The notes beneath the pieces were generated by a model. The model did not search any database and was not told where the DNA came from. It was given only the letters and a program-made list of their open reading frames with translations. A stretch of DNA of 64,000 nt, taken from NCBI GenBank assembly GCA_001970955.1, contig MPUH01000001.1, positions 1-64,000 of the forward strand, read 5' to 3'. Of this stretch, positions 24,701 through 35,749 are shown in pieces (within the stretch, counting starts at the first letter, position 1; every line of letters starts with the position of its first letter). Made by a program: the position numbers and the translations under genes. This DNA comes from Stentor coeruleus (taxonomy: Eukaryota; Ciliophora; Heterotrichea; Heterotrichida; Stentoridae).

Positions 24701-24769
24701 GCATTTTGTATCTTTAAACTTATTCCAATCTGAGAACGCGAATCAAAAAGGAAAAAAGTTTATAATAAT
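21724..24769. other. 3-kb gene-poor AT-rich stretch
   Basis: Two minus-strand frames of 65-68 codons (22324-22530, 23508-23705) have random-looking hydrophobic composition and no support. The only defined structure is a 57-bp tandem duplication near 23.8 kb. I see no gene, tRNA, rRNA or transposon. It is the longest spacer in the window. Confidence 0.55.
23796..23908. repeat. 57-bp tandem duplication
   Basis: Two adjacent copies with a 57-bp period begin at 23796 and 23853. They are identical through the last bases of the second copy. The unit contains two T7 runs and a GGAAAAGGAATGTG core. The near-perfect identity implies a recent duplication or an assembly artefact. Confidence 0.9.
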
Positions 24770-25588
24770 ATGGAAAGCGATACTTTCGAGGCTAAAACAG
24801 CCAAACTAAACAATGTAAACGTGAAAAAATTATTAGAAGACCGAGAAAAAGCAAAGCAATACATAAAGTCTTGCAAAGAAATCATCGCTAAACAAAGTGA
24901 GCAGCTCAAAGCTCAACAAGCAAGCTTTAAAGATTCCCTATCATCTCTTGAAACCCAGCAATATAACTCCCGCTATCATGCAGTAGGGATAAAACTTGAG
25001 CTAGAAACTCATAAAGTTTACATGATTTTCTACAAAAAATACCGACTACTTCTTTCATCCGGCTTTTATAAATTCAAATTCAATGCTTCAGCCAAGCATC
25101 CAGTCAAGAAATTTGTTCCCCTAGAATTAAAATCCACTTTGAAAACCCTCTGCTATAATCTTAAGCAAAGTCATCGTTCTAGCCTCCTGCATTTTTGGAA
25201 GAAGCTCAAGACAACACTGAGTGAAAACAGCGAGAAAATCCATCATGAAATTTCGCGAATAGAAAAAGAAAACAAAGAACTTAAGTTTAAAATCGCGAAA
25301 TCTAAGATTAAAACTGAAATCAATCCCGCTCTTCAAGAGCTTTTAGACGAAAACAGGTCGTTGAAGGAAAAAATCCAAAACTCAGAGGAAAGTGTTGAAT
25401 TGTTTATTAAAGAAATGTCGAATCTTTTAGATAAGCATGAGCCTCCTGGATTTAGGGAGGAGATTGAAAGACTTGCTCAAAAAAACAAAAGAAACATTAG
25501 AGTTGGAAATAAGAGTAAAAGCAAGAATAGCCCAGAAAGAGCTGAACTCCCGAGAAAATCCTTAGATCGAAAGCTACATTGTGATTAG
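24770..25588 (+). CDS. Coiled-coil protein, 272 aa, unknown
   Basis: Intronless. Helical, Lys/Glu-rich segments at about 1-65 and 160-225 flank a more hydrophobic, aromatic middle (HKVYMIFYKKYRLLLSSGFYKF). The C-terminus is basic (KNKRNIRVGNKSKSKNSPER). No membrane helix is long enough to be convincing. Family not recognised. Confidence 0.78.
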   Translation: MESDTFEAKTAKLNNVNVKKLLEDREKAKQYIKSCKEIIAKQSEQLKAQQASFKDSLSSLETQQYNSRYHAVGIKLELETHKVYMIFYKKYRLLLSSGFYKFKFNASAKHPVKKFVPLELKSTLKTLCYNLKQSHRSSLLHFWKKLKTTLSENSEKIHHEISRIEKENKELKFKIAKSKIKTEINPALQELLDENRSLKEKIQNSEESVELFIKEMSNLLDKHEPPGFREEIERLAQKNKRNIRVGNKSKSKNSPERAELPRKSLDRKLHCD

Positions 25589-25915
25589 TTTAGTTAATTT
25601 TAGTATTAAAAAGAAGAACATTAAATGTTTGATAAATTGATTAGATTATAAGAATTATAAACTTTTTCTTGGAAAATTAAACAGAATAATAACTAAAAGT
25701 TGGCAGAATGAATTAGATTTGAAAAAAATGCAATTTATAAAAAGTTGATGGGTAATTGCTACTTTAATACTATCATGCTAAAATATACTTTAAAGCTAAA
25801 ATCTGCCAAAAAATAAACTAAGATTTAAATTACAAATGAAATAGTATGTATTTATAATTGTTTATTCAGAGTTAAAGCATGTAAAATAAATAAGATTAAT
25901 TAACTAATTTATATA
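25589..25915. other. Convergent intergenic region
   Basis: Short AT-rich spacer between converging genes. Nothing recognised. Confidence 0.5.
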
Positions 25916-27640
25916 TTAAAACCTTTTGAGTACTGACCCTTTAGAAATGATTCTATTATTTGAATAAACCAAAGTCCCTCTCAAATATGTTCTATGTATC
26001 ACTCCATATAATTCTTCACCCATCAAAGGTGACATATGAGGGAATTTATCAAAAGTTGAAGTAATTTTAATCTTGCTCTCAGGATCCCAAACAACAAAAT
26101 CCGCATGTTTCCCCTTTTTTATCCCTCCTTTATTTTTAAGATTAAGCACTTTTGCTGGATTATTAGAAAGTATCAGTGAAATTAAAGATAGAAACCCAGA
26201 TTCTTCTTCCATAGGAATCTGAGTTCTAAGTTTAGTCCAAATACATTGCAAAGTGAAGCCAACAGATGTCACCCCATTAACAGCTCTAGAAAAATCCCCA
26301 ATAAACTTAAGTGGTGGATTTACAGGTTGATGATATGAAGAAATGCAGTCGATTTGTTGGTTTTTAACCATCTGCCATAGATTCCTAAAATTACCCAAAT
26401 CTCTTATTGGAGGGTTTATTTTGTATCTAGTATCCCCAGGTTTGACATCAGTTTCTGTGAAATAAACATAAGGCAAAGATGTTTCACATGTTACTTTTAA
26501 ATGCTCTTTATTTATTTTTAACTGATTAATAGTCTCAACAGCTTCTGAAGAACAGACATTACAAAAATGCACCTGGGCTTTTGATTCTATTTCAAGTACT
26601 TTTTTCACAGCAGCTACTTCCCAGTCTACAGGAAACTTGCTTATATGTTCATGATATGCTTGCTCTACTTGTATCCCTTTTTTGATAAATGGTATATCTT
26701 GAAGAGGGATTGGTCTAGAATTAATCCCAATACACTGTACAGAGTTATGTCTTGGGCTAGGTACAGTTGGAGGTACTAAAATATTCTCAACTCCAAGCAA
26801 AGTTGGCAAAGATACTCTTTTTTTCTCCCTTTCAGGAACATTTAAGCACATACTATTGAAGCCCTGAACCATTATTTTACTAGTTGATTCTTCATTATCA
26901 AAGTCATTTATCCTTATATCAGGGTTATCTTCAGAGCAAGACTCAGAGCCTGAGATATCGTCCTCAAAGCTTTCACTAAATTCTTCAGGCTCGTCATCGC
27001 TATTCAATCTAAACTCACTCGCATAAACTTGTTTTTCTTCAGTAATAACAATTTTACAGTTAAAAATTCGTTTTTCTGGAGCTACTTGTCTAAATGGTGT
27101 AGCTTGCATCATTTTTTCAGGAGTTGTCAGCTCAGGGTGTATTATCAAAGGAAGATCCTGGCAGACCTCTAAAGCTTTAGTCACATCTTTAAGTGTTTCA
27201 GGATTTGGTCCTTGAGGAACAAGATACCCTTTGTATGCAAAAATATTTTCATGTTCAGGTTTTTTAATGCTTTTTAATGTGCTGTCACTTATGATTCTAA
27301 CTGAGGCTATATCTGTGAATAGTTCGCCTTCTAATGGATCTGTGGTTGCTAAAGTTGTCACACCTCCACTTAAAGCTTGACGGGTTACAGTACTAGCCCC
27401 ATCTGAAGAAAATGAAACGTTAAGGTCAACAAGACCTGGGAAAATGCAAAGGCTGCCAAGATCTTCGAGAATATATTCTTGGGCTAAAATTTCATGCTTG
27501 ATGTCAGATATAGGGATTATGTTTTCAATTGTATCATCTTTAATTAGAATTGCCCCATGGATTGGCATAGGATGACTGTGTAAATGTTACTCTTCACATA
27601 TTATACGCCGACTGATTAGAGCTAGTTTCTGAGTAGTCAT
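25916..27640 (-). CDS. Dihydroorotase/allantoinase-fold pseudoenzyme, one 15-nt intron
   Basis: Exon 1 (27640-27591) joins exon 2 (27575-25916) across GTAACATTTACACAG, phase 2, giving 569 residues that begin MTTQKLALISRRIICEDHPM. The fold follows the cyclic amidohydrolase pattern. There is a beta-rich N-terminus, then FPGLVDLNVSF at 62-72, TRQALSGGVTTLATTDP, an IIHPEL block, AQVHFCNVCSSEAVE, KINPPIRD, CISSYHQPVNPP, and a C-terminal HADFVVWDPES. Active members carry HxH in the first motif; here it is N69-V-S71. The Asp of the 'SDH' motif is Tyr. A Ser/Asp/Glu-rich insert (about 205-260) is extra. It therefore probably lacks metal-dependent hydrolase activity and may act as a scaffold, as vertebrate CRMPs do, but this role is inferred. 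Confidence 0.78.
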
Positions 27641-28276
27641 TTATAAACTCCTAGATACGGAGTATCTTCAAAGATCATATTTTGGATCATATGTAAATGG
27701 AAAAATATTTTAAGCTTGATGAGATTTTTGAGTTTGATGGAAAATATTTGGTTTATTGAATTATAATGATTTTTTACTATGATTGAGCTCAAAGTTTATA
27801 TTTTTAGAATTGCTTATGGATTTTGCTAATCTCAAACCATTACCTTTAAATTTTAGAGTGTAATTAATTAAGTATTAAGGTTTGAAAGCATTTGGTTAAT
27901 TATTAGAATATAAATAATATTTTATACTTGATTTATAAGGCAAGCATATAGTTAAGAAAATTTATAATTATCGATATTGTACAGCTATAAAATTTCAAGA
28001 TAAGTAGTATAATTATTGGCTTTTAAAGAGTAATAAAGCTTATTCATTATATTTTACATAAAAAATTGACAAGATAATATCATATTTAGTATAAGCATTT
28101 AATATGATATTAGTTTAATAAAAAATAGCTTAGTGCATAAAAATATACTAAGAAATTGCATTTTCATATCTTATACCTTCATTATTATAGATAATAATAT
28201 TTTTCATAATAACTAAGCTAATTACTATTTATAAACTTTTAACTATGAATATTTTAATTTTCTTCACTCATTCTAC
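27641..28276. other. Intergenic region
   Basis: Spacer between two minus-strand genes. AT-rich, with nothing recognised. Confidence 0.5.
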
Positions 28277-28861
28277 TTAATCATTTAATTTTACTTGCTT
28301 TTTTCTTACGATTATTTTCTTTGGTATACTGCTACTAATTATATCCCAATACGGTGCATGCTTATTATGTAGAATTTCAGCTTTGCTCATAGATAGTATG
28401 TCATCATCTTTTAGAATTTTAGCATAAGGCTTTATTGGAAATTGAAATCCAGGTTTTTTTATAGACTGTGAGGTAAGAGTGAAGAAATTTTGATTTTTTT
28501 TAATATCGTCACCCAAATTTACTTTTTTTTGCCTTAATACTGATGTTCTGAAACCTTCAACAGATCCTACGATATACCGAAGATTTTTTCCATCAAAAGT
28601 CGTTTGAGACTTTGTATTAAAATCTCCAAGCTCTGGGAGTTTATAGTACCCTGAAAGCGGATTTAAAAAATCTAATGTTGAATTATTCTTCTCAAGAACA
28701 AAATCTTCTTCAACAGATAGAGGTTTCGGCAAACCTACTTTACTTGTTATCTTTCTGGCGATTCTAATCTTTTTATATGTTATGCATTTTAGAGGAATAT
28801 TTTTCTTGGTTTTGTGCACTTTTGAGCAAATGCTAGAATCGTTTGGTGATATTGTATACAT
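28277..28861 (-). CDS. Basic protein, 194 aa, unknown
   Basis: Intronless and Lys-rich (C-terminal KKIIVRKKQVKLND). Short aromatic/Pro motifs such as LSGYYKLPELGDF and KKPGFQFPIKPYAKIL suggest linear interaction motifs rather than a globular domain. No coiled coil, membrane helix or known family. Confidence 0.72.
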   Translation of the reverse strand: MYTISPNDSSICSKVHKTKKNIPLKCITYKKIRIARKITSKVGLPKPLSVEEDFVLEKNNSTLDFLNPLSGYYKLPELGDFNTKSQTTFDGKNLRYIVGSVEGFRTSVLRQKKVNLGDDIKKNQNFFTLTSQSIKKPGFQFPIKPYAKILKDDDILSMSKAEILHNKHAPYWDIISSSIPKKIIVRKKQVKLND

Positions 28862-30272
28862 TAAGCTTAATTATAAAATATGATATGTTTTTCTTAATAA
28901 GGAATAAATGAATAGACTTTCTTTGAATGTTTTCAAAAAAAATTTGTTAATGCATTTATATGAAAAATTGTTTATATCAATTCAATTTTTGAAGTGATCT
29001 TAGGTTATCTAAACAGAAAAATTTGTTGAATTTTAGTCGCATTTAATTATTTTACAATGCTAATGCCTATATCTTTAAAAGCATTAAAATCCTGTTACTA
29101 ATCTAATATGATACTTGAAATTTTTGTGACTACATATTGCATACATATGGCTGCTTTTAGTATAAAAATTTGCTGAATGCTAAATTCTAATATTTTTAAA
29201 ATCTCATAAGTCACAAAAAACAATACAATTCTCTATAGTAGTTGGGCACATATACAGTTCAAGTTGTACACATATTACAAGCAAAAATAAGTTAGCACAG
29301 TTTAATTTTGCATAGTAAAATATTAAGTTTGTTTTTCTATTAGTCTAATTAATTATTAACCCATCTACCTACAAAAAAACACTTTTTATAAATAATAGCA
29401 ACTTTATACTTATATTATTTTACAGTGATTTATCCAACTCTTTATCTAAATTTTATAATGAAAATATACTTCATATAAAGCATTTATTAAGCTGCAAGGT
29501 TAATTGTGGTTTGCTTTTACAAATATTGTATAATATAATATTAGTGCATGCAATTAATCGGCATTTTTATTGTAATTCATAGGATTTTTGTATTATTTCC
29601 AACATATGCTTTAAAAATATTGTTTTTTTCATAAGTAAATTATTCTTTAACTTCAAAGCATGGAAGCATAAATCATTGATATAAGAGCAACTATAAAATA
29701 TAATAACATACTTTAAATTATTTAATGGCTTTATTAAAGTCCATTCAAAACATTTAAAAACGGTTTCTTATGATTTACAGGCATAGTGCAGTTTGCTATT
29801 TGCATTGTGAGACTTTAAGTATTATATAGGGTAAGTAAAATTATTTAAGCACACACAAAATAGATTTTTACAGATTAGTGCTTATATTTGTGTAATCTTC
29901 AACTGACTTAAGCAAATCATAACAGAAATAGTAAATCCCAGTATCCAAACATCAGATACATAAGTATCGTATATAGCCTTTAAGTTCTAGGCTCTTTTCC
30001 ATTAAATGATTACTAAGCCTAAGCTATAATTTCTATTAATCTCCTAACATAAATCTCTTTTTCGCAACTTATATGATTATTTACTCTATTTATAAAATCT
30101 CATTAGAAAAACTTTTCTTTGCAAATTTTCACTTATTCTATAAGTTTTAATACGTATGATCTCTTTTGTTTCTAGATAAGCAATCATTACTTCAATTGAA
30201 GAAATTTGCATATGTTTTCCAATATCCCAAATACTGATCCACTCATGGTATATTTAAGAATCGGTTCTAAAT
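28862..30272. other. Divergent intergenic region, 1.4 kb
   Basis: AT-rich throughout. I saw no open frame above background, RNA gene or repeat. Confidence 0.5.
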
Positions 30273-31241
30273 ATGTCGATTTTTGAACAGATCGAACTTG
30301 AAGACAAGATCATGAAGATTTGCAAAGTCCTCCATGAAAAACTTTGCGAAGATGCTGATGACACTGATGAAAGCATTATGAACTCAGATGAAGTCAATGC
30401 TTTAGAGCCAGTAGAAGCATTAAAGCATATGACGGAAGCTATAAAAGACCTACTTTCCCATCAGAGGAATATAAAGATCTTTAACGAACATAAAAGCTTC
30501 CACAACTCAGAAATTGTCCAAACAACTTTGCAAAAACTTGAAGCTGATATTAGAGAACATATAAAAATTGAAAATCAACTGAAGCTTTATTGTGAAAATT
30601 TAGAATCAAATATTGAAGAAAATGAGATTGCTAATAAGAAAATTGAAATCAGCATTAAAGCTAAAACTGGCGATTTAGAAAAGGAAAATGAAAGTTTAAA
30701 ACAAGAACTTCTGGCTTTGGAAGAAGAATTAGCTAAACTGAAAGGGAATAGGAAGACTGAAACTTCGAAAGAAAACGATGTAACTAGAGAGCCAGAAGCT
30801 GAAATACAGGCTGAAAGTGAGCATAAGAATGTTATGCTTATTGATAAGTGTTTGAAAGTTAAGAGGCTTAAAGAGATTGTGAAGAATAAAGAGTTTTTGT
30901 GTAAGGAACTGACAAAGGAAAATAAGGAAATGGTGGATTTGATTAAAAAGGCAGAGGAAGAGAAGAACGATATGAACTTTCCAACTGTTTCATATTTCAA
31001 AATGCAATACAAGGAAAAATGCAAAGAAATAAACAGGCTTAAGAAAAAACTTAAAGGACCTGAGAAGCCTGCTGCGAAAAGCCAGTCACCATATGCGAAT
31101 ACTGCACGTAATACCTCATCTTCACCTGTAACGAAAAGGATGACATCAAAAGAAATTAAAAAGAAATCTCCTTTAAGGACAAGCACTAGGGTTTCTAAGA
31201 GTTTGTATCGCACACTGCAAAACCCTTTGTCTAAACTATAG
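30273..31241 (+). CDS. Coiled-coil protein, 322 aa
   Basis: Intronless. The N-terminus (about 20-50) is acidic. Long coiled coils run over about 75-160 and 195-265 (ENESLKQELLALEEELAKLK, KEKCKEINRLKKKLKGP). The tail is basic and Ser/Thr-rich with possible proline-directed phosphosites (KSPLRTSTRVSKS). The 208-codon antisense frame is its Phe/Ser/Leu-rich complement and is rejected. Probably a structural or centriole/basal-body-type protein, but this rests on composition only. Confidence 0.82.
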   Translation: MSIFEQIELEDKIMKICKVLHEKLCEDADDTDESIMNSDEVNALEPVEALKHMTEAIKDLLSHQRNIKIFNEHKSFHNSEIVQTTLQKLEADIREHIKIENQLKLYCENLESNIEENEIANKKIEISIKAKTGDLEKENESLKQELLALEEELAKLKGNRKTETSKENDVTREPEAEIQAESEHKNVMLIDKCLKVKRLKEIVKNKEFLCKELTKENKEMVDLIKKAEEEKNDMNFPTVSYFKMQYKEKCKEINRLKKKLKGPEKPAAKSQSPYANTARNTSSSPVTKRMTSKEIKKKSPLRTSTRVSKSLYRTLQNPLSKL

Positions 31242-31422
31242 TTAAGTTTAAGATTTTTTATTAAATTTAGCTTGTGAAATATGTTTGGCTTTGATATATT
31301 TTCCCACTTAAAAATATGCTTAAAATACTTCTTAAATAATTTATCTTACAATTTAGCAATGAGAAAGATTTTTGTCCTTAGCAAACTATAAAAATAGCAT
31401 ATATAATTTTTAAGTGAGATAA

Positions 31423-32028
31423 ATGTCTCGTGAACAAGTATTGAGATATTCAGATGATAGGGATAAAATTGAAAAAGAAATTGTTTCTCTAGTTGAGTAC
31501 CTGACAGCCCCAGGCATGCCAGGTTTAAAAGGTAGCCTAGTAGATGCTGAAGGTTTTCCCTTAGCTGGAGTAGATTTATACCAGGTTCGTCAAGCTAGAC
31601 AAAAGTATGCCATGCTAAATAATGATTACACTGCACTGATGCAGAAAATAGAATCTGAACTGCATGCATTTTTTGGTAACCCTGAAAACAGATTGTCTCG
31701 TCCGGAAGTGCGAATTCCTGTGCAAATAGAAATTGGTACTTCGGATTCCCCGATTTCATTTGCTGAAATAACTGAAGTTGCTCCAGAATCCCCTGCTTTC
31801 AATGCTGGGTTTATAATAAGCGATCGAATTGTGAGTTTTGGCCCAATCAACTTCTCAAATCACAACAATCTTTCAGGTCTTGTTAATTATGTCAAAGATA
31901 ATGAAGGCAAAAGTATAAGAGTTCTGGTATTAAGAGCACCTGATAATCGTCAAGTTACTTTAAATATTATCCCCCAAAAGTGGACTGGGGCTGGGATTAT
32001 GGGCTGTAGGTTCAAACCTATAAATTAA
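31423..32028 (+). CDS. PSMD9: 26S proteasome assembly chaperone PSMD9/Nas2
   Basis: The 201-residue product matches PSMD9/Nas2 (p27) along its whole length. The N-terminal helical region includes the family hallmark LVDAEGFPLAGVDLYQVRQA. It is followed by a helical linker and a C-terminal PDZ-like domain (about 100-195: ITEVAPESPAFNAGFIISDRI, then IIPQKWTGAGIMGC). By family knowledge it binds the C-terminus of ATPase subunit Rpt5 during assembly of the proteasome base. It is intronless and lies 181 bp downstream of the coiled-coil gene on the same strand. Confidence 0.94.
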   Translation: MSREQVLRYSDDRDKIEKEIVSLVEYLTAPGMPGLKGSLVDAEGFPLAGVDLYQVRQARQKYAMLNNDYTALMQKIESELHAFFGNPENRLSRPEVRIPVQIEIGTSDSPISFAEITEVAPESPAFNAGFIISDRIVSFGPINFSNHNNLSGLVNYVKDNEGKSIRVLVLRAPDNRQVTLNIIPQKWTGAGIMGCRFKPIN

Positions 32029-32849
32029 ATATACTAACTCTTAGAAAACAGACTAGAAAAATTGAGAGTGAATTAATTTTCTTAGAATTTCTTTACAGTG
32101 GGTGTTTTTTATTTGATATTATGGATTTCTATGTCATTGCAATCACAAAAATCTTTATAAAAATTTTGCAAAATAATGAAAAATTAGAGTTTAGCTTTAG
32201 GATAGTTAATGTTTAAACTTCTTTTATTTAACTCCAGATTCTGTTCGGGTATTTCACATTAATAATTAAATCCTTATGTATCGAATTCATTAATAGCAGC
32301 TAAAAAATATAAAATTTTGCCAATAATATTGACTATATTTTTAGCAAGACCTAAAATTAATTTGTAAATAGCCAAAACCTACTTCTACAAGTTTTATTTA
32401 TAATTTATAAAGTTAAAAGTAATATAATGCAAATACACTCGAACTGATTAAAAAATGCTTACAATTTTTGATATTGATTTACTATTGTAATAGTAATAAT
32501 ATAATTTTTTGAATATAGTAATTCATATCATTTTAGCATTTATTTATTCTATAATAGCTTATTGTTTACAATATTTATTCCGCCCGTTATTAATTTATCA
32601 AATAAATCATTAATTTTTAGCTAGACTTAAAGTTATCTATAAAAATAAATAATTATCTTTGGTAATACTATATAAAATATTATAGCTTTTTAACTTTTTA
32701 TAGCATTATTATAGGCTAGAACAATAGCTTCAACTATTATTTTTCTAACGATTTCTTCAGCCACGTCTTACTATTTATTAATTGTGGAATTTATTAGTTT
32801 TCTGATACTGAAAATTGAATAATCTTTTAGTAATACTATTTGTTAAAAA
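32029..32849. other. Intergenic region
   Basis: AT-rich spacer between + genes. Nothing recognised. Confidence 0.5.
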
Positions 32850-33371
32850 ATGAAGCATACAACTGCCAGAAAAGTGTCATTATTGAACACAAAGAACATT
32901 GTAAAACAAGAAATAAGACTTCCAGATTATCTTGTAAATATAATGTAGCTTGAGGATTTAAGAATTGCTTTCTCCCTTTATGAAATTCCTGAGTTCCCCG
33001 GTATTATTCAAACAACTCAGGCTAGAGGGATACTGTGGAACTTTGGATTTTGGAGAATGACTAGCAAAGAATTCGAAAAAGAACTTGACACTAATGGTGT
33101 TGATCTTAGTAAAAATACTATTGAATGGAATGAACTAGTGAATATTGTTACAAAAAGATATTATCAAGGAGGTAAAGATCAAGAATTAAAAGATACATTC
33201 AAGATTTTTGATAGGAGAGAAAAAGGTACAACAACAGTCAATGAGATAAAAAATTCTTTACAGAGTAAATTAGAAGTCCCTATAACAGAGGTAGAAATTG
33301 CAGAAATGTTTGAAATGGCAGGAGTCCCTTCAGGAAAAAGCATTTCTCTTGATGATTTCATGAATTTGTAA
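32850..33371 (+). CDS. Calmodulin/centrin-like EF-hand protein, one 15-nt intron
   Basis: Exons 32850-32933 and 32949-33371 join across GTAAATATAATGTAG (phase 0) into 168 residues: MKHTTARKVSLLN onward. A start inside exon 2 would lose the first 64 residues, including LEDLRIAFSLYEIPEFPGII. The layout is four helix-loop-helix units of calmodulin type, but the loops are degraded (FDRREKGTTTVNEIKN, FEMAGVPSGKSISLDDFMN). Several Asp/Glu ligands are missing, so Ca2+ affinity may be weak or absent. A partner-binding role without Ca2+, as in myosin light chains, is plausible. Confidence 0.82.
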
Positions 33372-33898
33372 GATTTATATAGAGCTAAATCTTTATAGAT
33401 AAGATAAAAATAGTTTAAATTATTGTTAAAGAGTTAAATATTGTCAATCATTAAACAGATGACAATCGAAGCAAAATTTTGGTTATCGCTAATAAAAATG
33501 GAAAGCAAAATTTTATAGTTTTTTACTATTATATAGTGTAGAACTTATTTTTATGTGAAAGGATATTAGAGGATTTATAATTAGATAAAACTAAGCTTAT
33601 TGTTCAAAAGTTTCTTGTATCAATTTATAAGTCCTAATAATCTTAATTATAATATAATAATGTAAAAAAAATTGATAGTGCATGAGCCAAAATGAGATTG
33701 CTGAAAATGAAATCCATTTTAGCTTAAACTCTATTAAAGTTAATATTTTGAGTTTCTGTCACTTGCTGATAGATATTCTCCCATTAATTCATACTTAATT
33801 TTTGAAATTATTAGTATGTATTTTTTATATACGAGTGCATTCCCTATTAGATAGCATTTAAAGGGATCATGATTTTAAATTGCAAATAATTAATAATT
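33372..33898. other. Intergenic with short open frame
   Basis: A 38-codon frame from 33682 (MSQNEIAENEIHFSLNSIKV) vaguely resembles the start of the following gene (MSDKEII...ISPIKV). It could be a decayed partial copy, but the evidence is weak. The rest is AT-rich. Confidence 0.3.
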
Positions 33899-34483
33899 AT
33901 GAGTGATAAAGAGATAATCGATTCAAAATCATTGTTTGATGAGTCTGATTCCAATTTATCTTGTATATCACCAATCAAAGTTTTTATTACTCAAAAGAAA
34001 AAAAATCACGAAAGCATTTTCAGAATGAGATGTGTTAAAAGATATGCTAGTATTTGCAATTGCATTAAGAGTGAACACACAGAGAAAATTTCCAGCAAAA
34101 ACCAAAATGAACAAAAATATGACGTCATTAATGTTGAAAAAAAGAAAAAGTTTGTGGAAGTAAAGAAAAAACCTGAGCATATCCAAAAAAAAATAATATC
34201 AGAAAGCAGTACACCTTCTAGAGCTGACAGCAAATATGCCATACACACATCAGACTTTAAAAAAATACGATTATCTTCCTTATTTAAGGCAGAGGCTAAT
34301 ACTAGGAGCTTTTTAGAAAATATTCAAGCGTATACTTCTAAACATAAACCAAAAGCCACTCAAAAATATAGTCAAAAAAAGTTTTTTAGTAAAGTCAACC
34401 GCATTGCTTCCCATACACCTGAATTATTATCATTCAATAAAATTCCAAAGTTATATATTCATATGTCTCTTATGAACAAATAG
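33899..34483 (+). CDS. Small basic protein, paralogue A of pair
   Basis: 194 residues, intronless, Lys/Ser-rich, no known domain. Near the N-terminus it has SCISPIKVFITQKKKN, and later FVEVKKKPEHIQ. Both have counterparts in the same order in the next + gene (LTPIRVFITKKGN; IVEVRKINSPIL). The two are probably diverged tandem duplicates of one lineage-specific family. Function unknown; the basic, unstructured composition suggests binding to nucleic acid, membrane or cytoskeleton. Confidence 0.7.
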   Translation: MSDKEIIDSKSLFDESDSNLSCISPIKVFITQKKKNHESIFRMRCVKRYASICNCIKSEHTEKISSKNQNEQKYDVINVEKKKKFVEVKKKPEHIQKKIISESSTPSRADSKYAIHTSDFKKIRLSSLFKAEANTRSFLENIQAYTSKHKPKATQKYSQKKFFSKVNRIASHTPELLSFNKIPKLYIHMSLMNK

Positions 34484-35749
34484 ATTATTAGCACACAAAA
34501 ATAGTAGTTTAGGATAGAAAATTAGTAAACTCAGAATTTATAAAAATTACAATTTATATGCTTTAAATTTAATTAAATTGAAAAAGAACTTACAAGATCC
34601 ACTCTAATTTTGCTTATTAATCAGGGCTTTATCGTAAAGAAAAGGTATGATTCCATCACACACAAAGTCTTCAGCAGTGAGGTCACAAACTTTGGCATAG
34701 AATACTAGAGCATGGCTTGTATTATAATAGATTCCAAGCTAATCTTAAAACCGAAGCTGAGGAGCTCCATTTTAGTATAGCAACATAATATAATTTAAGA
34801 AGATTTCAAATAATTTTTTTTATTCCAGTTTATAATTTATCATATAAAAAATTGCAATCCTACTTTTTGCTCAGACTTTAAACATTTTAGCTAAAATTAA
34901 AGTATTATTCTATGCTATTTTGAATATAATTTTGATAAGAGTATATAATTTATTCTTGCTTGAAATTAATTTGATTAAAATCCAAAAAAGTTGGAATTAT
35001 AATTAATAAATTTAAACTCAATTTCTTTTTTTTTTTGTAATCCTAAAGAGGGATAGTTATAACCTGATCAAGTCCATACTTAAAATATACGAGGAAGTTA
35101 GCATTTTATATGAATTAAGAGATATTTTTTGTAAAGCATTGATTTCTTGACGATAATCTTATGGAAGCTTAATCATTTATTAAAAAGTGGATGTAATTAT
35201 AATTTCAAAATAAGAAGGTAAAGTTTCAGATAAATAAACTTTACTAAAAAGTTTATGATAGATATGATTGAAGAATAAGCAGGCTAATATTTTAAAATTT
35301 TGTTGAATAAAGTATATAAATGAAAATTTAATACACAAGAAATAATTGGAGAAAATACTGAAAATCTAAAGAATATGGAAATGGAAGATCAAGATTTACA
35401 AAATGTATTAAAGTTTATTTAGATTGATAATTCAAAGTAGCACTTAAATAATTTGTGAAGTATTAAAAAAATAAACTATTATTTGAGAAGATAATCAATT
35501 TATCTAAGTTGACTTTTAAAATAAATAAACTAATGTATTTTTTCAGATATTCAATCTTGTTGATAATTAAACTTTAGTTTCTTTTATTTATATTATCTTA
35601 AAGAGTTAAATATAATTTTAAAATATTTACATCAGTAATAAGATTTAGCTTTTCTTAGTGTTTTTATGCACAGAATTTGTTTGTTATAAACTGAAATATT
35701 TATCTTTCTGTGAATTATTTAAAGTAAGGTTGTGACATATTTTACACAA
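34484..35749. other. Intergenic region with a coding relic
   Basis: Holds a short minus-strand coding-like remnant at 34604-34738 (separate entry). Otherwise AT-rich, with a T10 run near 35030 and no other structure. Confidence 0.5.
34604..34738 (-). pseudogene. Unidentified coding remnant
   Basis: A GC-richer stretch reads, on the minus strand, LGIYYNTSHALVFYAKVCDL and on through AEDFVCDGIIPFLYDKALINKQN to TAG. It has ordinary protein composition but no start codon, and no 15-nt intron connects it to anything upstream. It looks like a fragment of a host gene. A distant resemblance to the 'SRAVL...DLT.DH' part of PP2C phosphatases is possible but unproven. Confidence 0.4.

Noticed and set aside
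30587-31213. 208-codon minus frame rich in Phe, Ser and Leu
   Set aside because: It is the antisense shadow of a Lys/Glu-rich coiled-coil gene and has no independent support.
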